From CAVXXB01 sp963765585 (lineage in GTDB: Bacteria; Calditrichota; Calditrichia; JAJRVZ01): a stretch of DNA of 64,000 bases. The notes beneath the pieces were generated by a model. That model made no database searches. It was not told where the DNA came from and saw only the letters and a program-made list of their open reading frames with translations. Positions 36,166 through 44,977 of the stretch are shown here, piece after piece (position 1 is the stretch's first letter; every line of letters begins with the position of its first letter). Position numbers and translations under genes: made by a program. Where the stretch lies: positions 1-64,000 of the forward strand of contig CAVXXB010000022.1 of NCBI GenBank assembly GCA_963765585.1, in the 5' to 3' direction.

Positions 36166-38136
36166 GTGGCCCAAAACTTAATTGAAAAAATAGCACAAAA
36201 ATCTGCGATAAATTCCGGAAAAGAAGAGCAGATTCATAGTGGCGATTATATCATGATTGAGCCAGATTATATCATGACCCATGATAATACCGGTGCGGTC
36301 ATTCCTAAATTTAAAGGCATCGGCGCTACTAAAATGGCCAATCCCAGACAGGTAGTACATACTCTGGATCACAATATTCAGGATAAGAGCGAAAAGAATC
36401 TTGAAAAATATGCAAAAATTGAGGCGTTTTCCTCAGAAATGGGTGTAGATTTTTATCCTGCCGGAAGGGGTATCGGTCATCAAATTATGTGTGAAGAGGG
36501 ATATGCATGGCCGGGTACTTTTGTCGTTGCTTCCGACAGCCATTCCAATATGTATGGCGGCCTTGGCTGTCTGGGAACCCCTATTGTCCGCACAGATGCG
36601 GCCGCGATCTGGGCCACCGGGCGTACCTGGTGGCAGGTGCCGCCGGTTGTTAAGGTCGTTTTTGAAGGCACTCTTAAATCCGGAGTAACGGGTAAGGATG
36701 TCATTATTACGCTTGCCGGGGTTTTCAATCAGGATGAGGTTTTAAATCATGCGATTGAATTTTCTGGTGATGGTGTAATAAACCTTTCTATTGATCAGCG
36801 ACTGGCCATTGCCAATATGACGACGGAATGGGGTGCCCTGGCTGGCGTTTTTCCCATTGATGCGGTTACTATCGACTGGCTTAAAAAAAGAGCGAGTACT
36901 ATTGCAAAGAGAGGATTGGCCGGTGTGCCATCAGATGCAGATGGAAATGGTACACACCCAAGGATGAACACTGAACGAATAGATAATTTGATATCCTCAC
37001 CGTTACTTGCTGACGAAGATGCATATTATGCCAAGGAGATTCAATTTGATCTTTCCAGTGTCCAGCCCCATGTATCCGGACCAAATTCTGTGAAAGTAAT
37101 GACTTCTCTGGCTGAGATCAGCCGCAAAAATCTAAAGATAAATAAAGCGTATCTTGTTTCTTGTGTCAACAGCCGGTTTGAAGATATTTCTGAAGCAGCA
37201 AAGATATTGAAGGGAAAAAAGATCGCCGATCATGTTGAATTTTATATTGCCGCGGCCTCAAATGAGGTACAGGCAGAAAGTGAGAATGCCGGCGATTGGC
37301 AAATATTGCTTAATGCCGGTGCAATTCCACTGCCGCCGGGTTGTGGGCCGTGTATTGGCCTTGGGGCCGGGCTACTGGAAGATGGCGAGATCGGTATCTC
37401 GGCAACCAACCGCAATTTTAAAGGACGCATGGGATCAAAAAATGCGGATGCCTATCTGGCATCACCGGCGGTTGTGGCTGCATCCGCCCTGGCGGGAAAA
37501 ATTGCATATCCCGGCGACTGGAAAGACGAAAAACCGGTTGCGGGGATGAAGGCCAATCCCACCACAGAATCAGCTGCACAGGTTCATATAGTTCCCGGAT
37601 TTCCGGAGAAAATAACCGGAGAAATTATATTTTGCACTCAGGACAATATGAATACCGATGGCATATATCCTGGAAAATACACGTATATCGATGATTTCAC
37701 ACCGGAACAACAGGCTGAAGTGGTAATGGAGAATTATGATCCGGACTTTACCAGATTGGTTAAAAAGGGAGATATTCTGGTTGGTGGATTCAACTTTGGT
37801 ACCGGCAGTTCACGTGAGCAGGCGGCCACCGCGTTGAAATGGAGAGGAATTCAAATTGTCATCGCCGGATCTTTCAGTGAAACCTATAAGCGTAATGCCA
37901 TCAATAACGGATTTCTGGTCATAGAATCACCGGCATTGGTGAATGATTTAAAAACAAAATTTGGCACTGACAAACTGACGATAAAATCTGACCTTACTGC
38001 CACTATCAATTTTCAGGCGTCCAAAATCCTCGTAGATGGTAAAACCTATGCCTTTAGTGCTGTTGGCAAAGCGGCCCAGGAATTGATCATTGCCGGTGGC
38101 TTGGAAAATTGGGTAAAGAAAGTGTTGGAACAGTAA
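36166..38136 (+). CDS. Lys4-type homoaconitase/aconitase family hydratase
   Basis: A 656-residue [4Fe-4S] dehydratase with catalytic and swivel domains in one chain. Cluster cysteines are C333 (SCVNSR), C393 and C396 (GCGPC). Its early part closely follows the fungal homoaconitase Lys4 pattern as I know it: DFYPAGRGIGHQIM, ASDSHSNMYGGLGCLGTPIV, AIWATGRTWWQVPPVVKV and IANMTTEWGALAG. The swivel domain has FNFGTGSSREQAATALK. It may act on homocitrate, citrate or isopropylmalate. The start is GTG with AGGGAG 10 bases upstream. No lysine-pathway neighbours are present, so the name rests on sequence pattern only. Confidence 0.85.
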   Translation: MAQNLIEKIAQKSAINSGKEEQIHSGDYIMIEPDYIMTHDNTGAVIPKFKGIGATKMANPRQVVHTLDHNIQDKSEKNLEKYAKIEAFSSEMGVDFYPAGRGIGHQIMCEEGYAWPGTFVVASDSHSNMYGGLGCLGTPIVRTDAAAIWATGRTWWQVPPVVKVVFEGTLKSGVTGKDVIITLAGVFNQDEVLNHAIEFSGDGVINLSIDQRLAIANMTTEWGALAGVFPIDAVTIDWLKKRASTIAKRGLAGVPSDADGNGTHPRMNTERIDNLISSPLLADEDAYYAKEIQFDLSSVQPHVSGPNSVKVMTSLAEISRKNLKINKAYLVSCVNSRFEDISEAAKILKGKKIADHVEFYIAAASNEVQAESENAGDWQILLNAGAIPLPPGCGPCIGLGAGLLEDGEIGISATNRNFKGRMGSKNADAYLASPAVVAASALAGKIAYPGDWKDEKPVAGMKANPTTESAAQVHIVPGFPEKITGEIIFCTQDNMNTDGIYPGKYTYIDDFTPEQQAEVVMENYDPDFTRLVKKGDILVGGFNFGTGSSREQAATALKWRGIQIVIAGSFSETYKRNAINNGFLVIESPALVNDLKTKFGTDKLTIKSDLTATINFQASKILVDGKTYAFSAVGKAAQELIIAGGLENWVKKVLEQ

Positions 38137-38150
38137 TGTTCAGGCCAATG

Positions 38151-38273
38151 AGGCGCAAGACACAAGATACAAGATACAAGATACAAGATTAAAGGTATTA
38201 AAATATTTCAATTATGACCTGATTTGTCCGCACTTCTGCTTTTGCCTTGTGCCTTATGCCATGTGCCTTTGAC
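38151..38273. repeat. Facing 7-bp-unit tracts downstream of the homoaconitase gene
   Basis: Left tract 38151-38195: AGGCGCA, AGACACA, then AGATACA three times. Right tract 38238-38273, read in reverse: AGGCACA, TGGCATA, AGGCACA, AGGCAAA. They share the 7-bp period and the A-G-x-C/A-x-x-A shape but are not close complements. The left tract starts 14 bases after the stop codon. Confidence 0.65.
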
Positions 38274-38351
38274 TTTATATATTTTGTAAAAATTTGACTT
38301 TCATAACTCTGGCAAATATCTTTGCCATAGTAATATATTAAAGGGGTATTT

Positions 38352-38972
38352 ATGAATTATTGTCCATATTGCTCGGCAGCGTTTAGTAAAAAATCTGACG
38401 TGTGTCCGGAATGCAAAAAAGTGATTGATCACGGGTTACTGGGGAATCTTTATGAGGAAGGTGACAATTCCGCTATCAATCGGAAGGCCAAACGCAAAAT
38501 CTGGTTTAAAGAACATGCGTTATTTATTATACCCGTTATCACATTGGTAATTGGATTTGCAGCTGGTGCAATTTTGATGTTCGGATATCTTCAAATAGCT
38601 TTTCAGGGTGAAAGAGATGACTATGACGCACAAATTTCAGCACTGAATAATACAATTAATCAGAACAAAGCGGCCGCACAATCTTCATCTCAGGGTCTTC
38701 AATCTACTATCGAACAGAAAGATAAGATAATTGGCATATTATCTGAACAACTCGATTTAATGGGCCGGGCGGTCACGTTTACCCATCGACTGGATCGCAA
38801 CAGCACAATCACGCCGACGACAGCGGCCGAAGCGGATTTTTATCGCAGAAATCTGTTGTATCTTAGAAATCAATTTGAGCAGCAGGTGGAAGCCCTGGCT
38901 GAGACCGAATTTGAGGCTCGCCGGGCCTATTCACTAATCACCATTCCATCATTGATCGAACAAGCCGAATAG
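38352..38972 (+). CDS. Zinc-ribbon membrane protein with coiled coil
   Basis: A 206-residue protein with an N-terminal zinc ribbon (CPYC at 4-7 and CPEC about 14 residues on), one membrane helix at about 58-82 (HALFIIPVITLVIGFAAGAI), then a coiled-coil stretch (about 92-140) and a helical C-terminal tail. Zinc ribbon inside, coiled coil outside is likely. No family assigned. It faces the DUF420 gene and the two stops are only five bases apart. AAGGGG lies 8 bases upstream of the ATG. Confidence 0.78.
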   Translation: MNYCPYCSAAFSKKSDVCPECKKVIDHGLLGNLYEEGDNSAINRKAKRKIWFKEHALFIIPVITLVIGFAAGAILMFGYLQIAFQGERDDYDAQISALNNTINQNKAAAQSSSQGLQSTIEQKDKIIGILSEQLDLMGRAVTFTHRLDRNSTITPTTAAEADFYRRNLLYLRNQFEQQVEALAETEFEARRAYSLITIPSLIEQAE

Positions 38973-38977
38973 TAACG

Positions 38978-39391
38978 CTACATTCTGTAAAGCAGGATAT
39001 AAATTAATACGCCGCTCACAGACACGTATATCCAGACCGGCCAAACCCATTTAACCAGTCTGGCATGTTGCTCAAACTGCTTGCGCAAAGCAAAATAAAC
39101 AGCGGCAATGATAAATGGCCCCATAAGCGCTGCCAGTACAATGTGTGGGATCAGGACGGTGAAATAGATCGGTCTGGTCCAGTCATAATGTGGATATGGA
39201 ATGGATCCTACATTGGCATGATAGATTACATAAAAAAGCAAAAACATGGCAGATGAAGTTAATGCCGCAATCATCGCTTTTTTATGCTTTTCCTGTTCCC
39301 CTTTGCGGATAAACGCAAAACCAATAATAAGAAAAACCGTACTAATTAAATTAAAAACTGCATTGACGGTGGGTAGATCATATACGGTCAT
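38978..39391 (-). CDS. DUF420 membrane protein, oxidase assembly-associated
   Basis: A 137-residue protein with four membrane helices (NAVFNLISTVFLIIGFAF; MIAALTSSAMFLLFYVIYHA; FTVLIPHIVLAALMGPFIIA; VWPVWIYVSVSGVLIYILLY). The His-bearing phrases FYVIYHANVG and LIPHIVLA and the basic ARLVKWVWPVW are typical of DUF420, which is found next to SCO and heme A synthase genes. It is the last gene of the respiratory supercluster, 99 bases after the SCO gene, and probably helps assemble the copper-heme oxidase. Confidence 0.85.
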   Translation of the reverse strand: MTVYDLPTVNAVFNLISTVFLIIGFAFIRKGEQEKHKKAMIAALTSSAMFLLFYVIYHANVGSIPYPHYDWTRPIYFTVLIPHIVLAALMGPFIIAAVYFALRKQFEQHARLVKWVWPVWIYVSVSGVLIYILLYRM

Positions 39392-39434
39392 AATTTTTTC
39401 CGTTCATATTAATGTTGCAAATCTCTTCCAAAGT

Positions 39435-39493
39435 GTCATTCTGTCCCGGAACGCGGATGACCCAGTATGATAAGTTAGAAAATTCTAAACTTA
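39435..39493. repeat. GTCATTCTGTCCCGG repeat and an AT-rich hairpin after the SCO gene
   Basis: GTCATTCTGTCCCGGAACG at 39435-39453 matches 11829-11847 on the other strand at 18 of 19 positions. Next to it, ATAAGTTAGAA and TTCTAAACTTAT (39468-39492) can pair, with the SCO stop codon inside the arm. This could be a weak terminator for the SCO gene on the minus strand, but there is no clean T-run. Confidence 0.45.
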
Positions 39494-40084
39494 TGTCTCA
39501 CTCTGCAACAAGGCCTTCACATGGGTCGTCAACAAATTCAGACTCTCATCTTCAAAAGAATCATAATAGCCACGAATGTTCCCGGTTCGATCTACCAGAA
39601 TCAATTTAGTGCTATGTAAGTTGGGTAAATTCCCGGCCAGCATAAATCCCTTCTCGGTTAATGCCTGGACTTCATCAATTTCCCCCCGCAGAAACAGCCA
39701 GCGGTCGTCTGTGACGCCATAATCCTTTGCATATTGACGAAGTACGGCCAGTGAATCATTAGCCGGATCCACAGAGATCGAAACAAAGCGCACTTCATTT
39801 GTGGTTTCATACTTTTTATACAGTTCGGCTACTTTAGAATTCATAAATGGACATGGTCCCTGGCAGCTGGTAAAAAAGAAGTTTACAATATTGTATTTTC
39901 CCAGCATATCTTTCTTACCGAATTCATCACCGCTCTTTTCAACAAAAGTAAAATCAGGAACCGGGCCGAATGTATCCAATTGTGCACGCGAGGTATCCGC
40001 CAGGTCTATGATAACCAGTGAGACAATGGCCAGCAAAAGGACACCGATCACTCCGATAATCAGGTCGCGGTTTTTATGATACAT
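39491..40084 (-). CDS. SCO1/SenC-type copper chaperone (second copy in cluster)
   Basis: A 197-residue thioredoxin-fold protein with an N-terminal membrane anchor (about 8-28). The copper site is the C-x3-C in FTSCQGPCPFM with a distal His in LHSTKLIL. SCO proteins deliver copper to the CuA site of oxidase subunit II or act as thiol reductants on it. It overlaps the end of ctaA by 11 bases and has GGAG six bases before its ATG, so it is translated with it. Another SCO1-like gene sits at 44978; this one is the shorter type without a C-terminal membrane helix. Confidence 0.9.
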   Translation of the reverse strand: MYHKNRDLIIGVIGVLLLAIVSLVIIDLADTSRAQLDTFGPVPDFTFVEKSGDEFGKKDMLGKYNIVNFFFTSCQGPCPFMNSKVAELYKKYETTNEVRFVSISVDPANDSLAVLRQYAKDYGVTDDRWLFLRGEIDEVQALTEKGFMLAGNLPNLHSTKLILVDRTGNIRGYYDSFEDESLNLLTTHVKALLQSET

Positions 40085-41009
40085 TATTATCTCCTGTCAT
40101 ATTTTTTAATTCAACATACTGGATGAGAATAACACCAATAAAAATGCTGGCAATCCACAGGTGAAACACCTGTAGTACAGCAGGTAGAGCAAAAATTTCC
40201 ATTGAAGATCCGATGATAATCTGTAACAACAATAACAGAATACTTATCCCACTCAGTAATTTTAAGTCCTTTGATTTTAGGGAAAATATTTTTAATGAAA
40301 TTAATATGGTTACCGCTGTGAGCAAGATACCGGTAATACTGTGAATATAGTTAATTGACCCAATTTGCGATAATAGTTCCTGGCCAAATAACAATGGAAA
40401 GCGATCAAGAATAATCTCAATTGACGACCGGACCTGGGTGCCCAGAATTATTTGAATCAGGGACAGGATCCAGAGAAAAATCATACCATATTTTAGCGGG
40501 AAACCGGATTTATTGTGCTTTACATCAAGATAATTAATTGATTGTGTTACATATATTAGAAGACTGACAATGGCCAGGGCCAGACCCAGATGGATAGATA
40601 TTGTTTCCGGTTGCAGTTTTGAGGCGACAACCACACTGCCATACCAGCCCTGAACAGCTACAAGTAGCGCAGCTAAAATCGACGGAATGACAATCTTTTT
40701 GTGGTTTCGGAAATATATCAGTGCCATTATTGCCACAGATAGGATTAACAAACCCACAACCATTCCAACCAGGCGGTTAATATATTCAATCCAGGCCAGT
40801 GTAAAATTGAATGATGCGGGATCAAAACCGGCAGGCAGGTCGGCATGGGATAGTGGCGGGATCCACCGGCCAAAACATTTTGGCCAGTCCGGACATCCCA
40901 AACCGGCGCCTGTAACACGAACCAGACCACCCACAAAAATCAAAAAATATGTGGTTATTGTGGTTACCAGCGCCAATCTTCTGAATGAATTAATTTTGTT
41001 TTTAGACAA
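40074..41009 (-). CDS. ctaA: Heme A synthase CtaA/COX15
   Basis: A 311-residue, eight-helix membrane enzyme converting heme O to heme A for the oxidase. The start is a TTG with AGGA seven bases upstream. The cysteine pair CPDWPKC follows the first helix (GGLVRVTGAGLGCP). Family histidines appear in ISIHLGLALA, IHSITGILL and VFHLWIAS. The helix-2 motif, usually E-x-x-H-R, reads EYINR, so Asn replaces that His. Fits the cluster, whose ctaB makes its substrate. Confidence 0.9.
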   Translation of the reverse strand: MSKNKINSFRRLALVTTITTYFLIFVGGLVRVTGAGLGCPDWPKCFGRWIPPLSHADLPAGFDPASFNFTLAWIEYINRLVGMVVGLLILSVAIMALIYFRNHKKIVIPSILAALLVAVQGWYGSVVVASKLQPETISIHLGLALAIVSLLIYVTQSINYLDVKHNKSGFPLKYGMIFLWILSLIQIILGTQVRSSIEIILDRFPLLFGQELLSQIGSINYIHSITGILLTAVTILISLKIFSLKSKDLKLLSGISILLLLLQIIIGSSMEIFALPAVLQVFHLWIASIFIGVILIQYVELKNMTGDNNVS

Positions 41010-41031
41010 TTTTGTATCCTCACTTTAATTT

Positions 41032-41260
41032 GAACCACAGAGCACCCAGAGAGACATGATTAGAGATTAGAAGTTAGGAATTAGGAATTTTATGAATGAC
41101 CCATGGGTGATCATCTAGCTTAAAGAGCCTCCCGTGGTGTGGGCACCTCACTAACACTCAAAGGATAAATGCCCGATCGGCGAAAAGATCCCTGAAGGGA
41201 TGACAGCCATTGCCAATTGCCTACCGATACCAAATGAGAGTAATCTCTAATCTCTAATTT
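41032..41260. repeat. Facing GATTAGA-type heptamer tracts around a hairpin-bearing spacer
   Basis: In the 266-base gap between the subunit IV gene and ctaA, AACCACAGAGCACCCAGAG (41032-41051) is followed by a heptamer tract at 41059-41089 (GATTAGA, GATTAGA, AGTTAGG, AATTAGG). The opposite arm at 41241-41260, read in reverse, is AAATTAGAGATTAGAGATTA. The spacer contains GATCCCTGAAGGGATGAC (41187-41204), a small hairpin of the GTCATCC family. Confidence 0.7.
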
Positions 41261-41275
41261 ATATCTTACAGTCTG

Positions 41276-41623
41276 TTATTTATTCTGATAGATCGGGGCA
41301 CTGGGATTTATCGGGTTGGCTTTTTCTTCGTAAATTGCTCCCCGCGTCATAGTATCAAACATGGAAAAAGTTAAAAATATTGTTAGAAATAGTAAAGAGG
41401 CTGCAAAGATTACCAGGTATATTTTATTATCCCAGAATAAATGCATAAAAAAGAATGCCACAAGCAGGGCCTTAATTGAAGCAATAATTAAGGCGATGGT
41501 TACATTATATGCGCCAAAATCGATAAATGATGCGCCGACTGTTATTCCGGTTAATACCAGTAAGGCAATACCAACTGCCAGATACATTTTTATTGGTATA
41601 ATATGTGGATGGTTTTCTGACAT
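41276..41623 (-). CDS. Cytochrome c oxidase subunit IV (CyoD/CoxD-like)
   Basis: A 115-residue protein with three membrane helices (YLAVGIALLVLTGITVGASF; LIIASIKALLVAFFFMHLFW; YLVIFAASLLFLTIFLTFSM), the layout of the small fourth subunit of caa3-type oxidases. The phrase IKALLVAFFFMHL is the family signature. AGGA lies before the ATG and only four bases separate it from the subunit III stop. It stabilises the oxidase; it carries no cofactor. Confidence 0.88.
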   Translation of the reverse strand: MSENHPHIIPIKMYLAVGIALLVLTGITVGASFIDFGAYNVTIALIIASIKALLVAFFFMHLFWDNKIYLVIFAASLLFLTIFLTFSMFDTMTRGAIYEEKANPINPSAPIYQNK

Positions 41624-41627
41624 AATT

Positions 41628-42278
41628 TTATCCTATCAAATAAAGTAACGGGAAAAGAAAAATCCAGATAAGGTCAACCAGATGCCAATACAATCCGGCC
41701 ATTTCAACGGGTGTATAATATTCAGATGAAAAATGTCCCTTACGGGTGCGGTATAACACCCAGCCAATAACCAGCATACCAATCAGAACATGAATTCCGT
41801 GTAAGCCGGTCATCGCAAAATAAATACTAAAAAAGATATGCGGATTGTTTCCTACGACTCCGGTAAATGTATATAAATTGCCCGGTAATTGTCCCAATTC
41901 AATTTTATGACTGTATTCAAAATATTTGATTACTAAAAAAGTAAAAGCAAAAAGCAGTGTCAAAACCAGAAACAGTACTGATACTTTCTTTTTATCAACC
42001 TGGATAAAACGAATGGCCAAAGCCATAGTTAGCGAACTTGTAATCAGCACAATTGTATTTACCGATCCCATCAATACATCAAGTTGTTTATGGGCGTTAT
42101 AAAACATATCAGGATACCATGCCCGGAACACGCCATAAGCGACAAACAGGCCGCCAAACAATAATACTTCTGTCAGAAGAAAAAGCCACATTCCCAGTTT
42201 TGCAGACTCCCTCTGCTGTTCAGAGTCGGTAAAATGATGCTGTAAATGTGCCGGGTTTGTTGCAGATAAATTACTCAT
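41628..42278 (-). CDS. coxC: Cytochrome c oxidase subunit III
   Basis: A 216-residue protein with five membrane helices, the shorter form found in caa3-type oxidases. KLGMWLFLLTEVLLFGGLFV contains the conserved Glu of the family; FFSIYFAMTGLHGIHVLIG and YWHLVDLIWIFLFPLLYL are its diagnostic C-terminal phrases. It contains no redox metal and supports proton uptake and stability. It lies 10 bases after coxA and four before the subunit IV gene, clearly one operon. Confidence 0.94.
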   Translation of the reverse strand: MSNLSATNPAHLQHHFTDSEQQRESAKLGMWLFLLTEVLLFGGLFVAYGVFRAWYPDMFYNAHKQLDVLMGSVNTIVLITSSLTMALAIRFIQVDKKKVSVLFLVLTLLFAFTFLVIKYFEYSHKIELGQLPGNLYTFTGVVGNNPHIFFSIYFAMTGLHGIHVLIGMLVIGWVLYRTRKGHFSSEYYTPVEMAGLYWHLVDLIWIFLFPLLYLIG

Positions 42279-42288
42279 TATTTATTCT

Positions 42289-43900
42289 CTATTTTAAAGT
42301 GCTTTCTACCATTACTTTGTCATAATCATAGGTGCCATGCGTAATCTCCGGTACAGATTCAAAATTATGTGGATCAGGGGGTGAACTGGTGGTCCACTCA
42401 AGAGACAATGCTGCCCAGGGATTGGCACCGGCTAATTTCCCCCGGAATATTGCATGTATCAGATAAACAGCCATTACGATAAAGCCCAAACCCAGAATCC
42501 AGGATCCAAAAGAGGAGAAAGCATGCAATGGCTGATACTGATCCAAATAATTATAATATCTCCGCGGCATGCCCTGGCTACCAAGTATAAACTGTGTAAA
42601 GAATGTCATATTAAAACCGATAAAGATCAGGGCAACCGAAATCCTCGCCCATAGTTCGCTATACATGCGTCCCCAGATTTTGGGCCACCAGTAATGCAAT
42701 CCGGCAAGAAATGCCATTACCGTTCCGCCCATCATGACATAATGAAAGTGCGCCACGATAAAATAAGTATCATGTAAATGAACATCTACCGACAATGCAC
42801 CCAGGAAAATACCTGTTAAGCCACCAATCGTAAAGAGAAATAAAAATGTCAAAGCGTAGAGCATCGGTGCCTGCAAGGTAATCGATCCCTTATACATCGT
42901 GGCAACCCAGTTAAAAACCTTTATACCGGAGGGGATTCCCACAATAAAAGTGAGAAAGGAAAATATCATGGCGGCAAATTCCGACTGACCGCTGGTGAAC
43001 ATATGATGACCCCAAACCAGAAAACTGATAAAGGCGATGCCCAGGCTGGAATAGGCAATCGCTTTATAGCCAAAAATCTTTTTATGTGAGAACACCGAAA
43101 TGATTTCACTGATAATACCCATTCCGGGTAAGATCATAATATACACCGCCGGATGCGAATAAAACCAGAAGAAATGTTGGTATAATACCGGATCTCCGCC
43201 CATGGCCGGATCAAAGATACCGATGCCAAACACGCGTTCCAGAATTAATAACACCATGGTAATACCAAGTACCGGGGTCGCCAGAACCTGAATGATTGCC
43301 GTCGCATAGAGCCCCCAGACAAATAAAGGCAGTCTTGAACCAGGATAATCCCGGGGCACGAAGTTTGTGAATCGTAACAATAAAATTCAATCCGGTAAAA
43401 ATAGATGAAAAACCAAGTATAAAAACCCCCAAAGTCATGGAAATCACCGATCCGCCAGTCTGCGAACTATAGGGTGTATAAAATGTCCAACCGGTATCGA
43501 CCCCACCGGTGACAATCGAAAATAATGCAAACAGAGAACCAAAAACATATACATACCAGCTGGCCAGATTAAGACGCGGAAAGGCCACATCTTTGGCGCC
43601 CAGCATCAGAGGTAATACAAAATTACCCAAAGCGGCCGGTATGGATGGTATGATAAACAGGAATATCATTATCGCACCATGTAATGTAAAAAACTGATTA
43701 TATGTATCCGCTTCCATAATATCGGGGCCCGGATGCAAAAGCTCGAGGCGCAGGAGCACCGCAAAAATACCACCCACCATAAAGAAAAACATAATGGCAA
43801 ATAAATACATCAATCCGATGCGTTTATGGTCTACGGTAAATAACCACGATTTTAATCCTTTTGGTTCGGACAAATAATTTGGCTGTGGAAGATCCATCAT
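42289..43900 (-). CDS. coxA: Cytochrome c oxidase subunit I (one frameshift)
   Basis: The catalytic subunit of the heme-copper oxidase, about 536 residues when repaired. Two frames, 43211-43900 and 42289-43380, cover it. The break is a single extra base at 43335/43336: LRAPGLSWFK should run on as RLPLFVWGLYATA. Heme a and CuB ligands are visible on both sides: FFTLHGAIM (first frame), then HPAVYIMILPG (His-Tyr), WGHHMFTSG (CuB His pair) and HDTYFIVAHFHYVMMGG (heme a3 and heme a His). All functional residues survive, so a real mutation is unlikely. It is preceded by coxB (16 bases) and followed by coxC. Confidence 0.93.
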
Positions 43901-43916
43901 AAATTGTACACCTTTC

Positions 43917-44864
43917 TCAGTCTTGCAATGATTTAATGTATGCGATCAGGGCGTCGATCTGCCGGTCTTTGAGCACGTTTTGATATGTTGGCATCACTGG
44001 TTGAAAGCCTTCGACCACTTTCGCCTGCGGATTTAGAATCGATTCACGAACATAATTTTCATCTATCAAAACAGTCGTGCCATCAGCCATTTTTTGCTGT
44101 TTACCAAAGCGGCCTTTAAAACTGGGGGCCACACCCGGGCGCCCGTCAACACTATGACAGGTAATACATGCTTTTGAACTATATAAATTTGCCCCGGCTT
44201 CTTCCAGGCTCATTCCCTCGGGTATATCTATAGCTGATTTTTCCAGCCAGGCATTATAATCCACTTCACTCATGACTTTTACTTTACCTAACATTTCAGA
44301 ATGTCCCTTACCGCAATACTCAGTACAAAATATTTGAAACTCTCCGGTTTCAGTTGCCTCAAACCAGGTAAGTGTATACCGGTTTGGCAGCACATCCATC
44401 TTAACACGGAAGTCCGGCACAAAAAAACTGTGGATCACATCCTGCGAAGAAAGTAATAACTTTACCGGTTGTCCGACAGGCACCACCAGATCATTTATAC
44501 TATTGGCACCATTGGGATAATCAAAGGTCCAGAACCATTTTTGTCCGGTCGCTTTGATTTCTATGGCATCATTTGGTACCACATGCATTTTTAAATAGGT
44601 TCTGAATCCCCAGACAAAAACAATAAATACAAGGATAGCCGGAATCACGGTCCAGGCAATTTCAAGTTTTGTATTATGCGCCACCCCCGAAGTGAGCTTT
44701 TGCTCACCCTGCCTCCGGTACTTAAAAATAAAATATACCGTTGCCATCATCACTATGGCAAACAGAACCAGCGAGGCATAAAAAATAAAATAAAAAAGTG
44801 CATCCACATCCCCGGCAATTGTTGAGCTGGGTGGCGGCAGGTATAGTGTTCCTTTTTCGTCCAT
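43917..44864 (-). CDS. coxB: Cytochrome c oxidase subunit II fused to cytochrome c (caa3-type)
   Basis: A 315-residue electron-entry subunit. Two N-terminal membrane helices (about 20-45 and 65-85) precede the cupredoxin domain, whose CuA site reads FCTEYCGKGHSEM (C-x3-C-x3-H-x2-M) and is completed by the upstream His in DVIHSFFVPDF. A C-terminal cytochrome c domain has CITCH and the axial Met in FQPVMPTY. The fusion defines a caa3-type oxidase that accepts electrons directly from complex III or its cytochrome. No lipoprotein signal is evident. Confidence 0.95.
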   Translation of the reverse strand: MDEKGTLYLPPPSSTIAGDVDALFYFIFYASLVLFAIVMMATVYFIFKYRRQGEQKLTSGVAHNTKLEIAWTVIPAILVFIVFVWGFRTYLKMHVVPNDAIEIKATGQKWFWTFDYPNGANSINDLVVPVGQPVKLLLSSQDVIHSFFVPDFRVKMDVLPNRYTLTWFEATETGEFQIFCTEYCGKGHSEMLGKVKVMSEVDYNAWLEKSAIDIPEGMSLEEAGANLYSSKACITCHSVDGRPGVAPSFKGRFGKQQKMADGTTVLIDENYVRESILNPQAKVVEGFQPVMPTYQNVLKDRQIDALIAYIKSLQD

Positions 44865-44904
44865 ATTTCGTAATTGACCTTCTTAGTTTAGTATCTTCAT
44901 AAAT

Positions 44905-44977
44905 AATGAGGAGTGAGCAATTAGGAGTGAGGAATGACCCTAATAAACATTCCTAATTTCTCATTCCTCACTTCTAA
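44905..44977. repeat. Facing GAGGAGTGAG-type tracts between coxB and the SCO1 gene
   Basis: Left arm 44905-44938 (AATGAGGAGTGAGCAATTAG, then GAGTGAGGAATG) and right arm 44950-44977, read in reverse TTAGAAGTGAGGAATGAG, are inverted relatives with a short spacer. The right arm begins at the base directly after the SCO1 stop codon (44978-44980). It sits inside the operon and could form a hairpin that adjusts coxB expression. Confidence 0.7.

Noticed and set aside
42289..43900. coxA as a genuine pseudogene or split gene
   Set aside because: One-base insertion with all catalytic residues and the whole operon intact; error is more likely.
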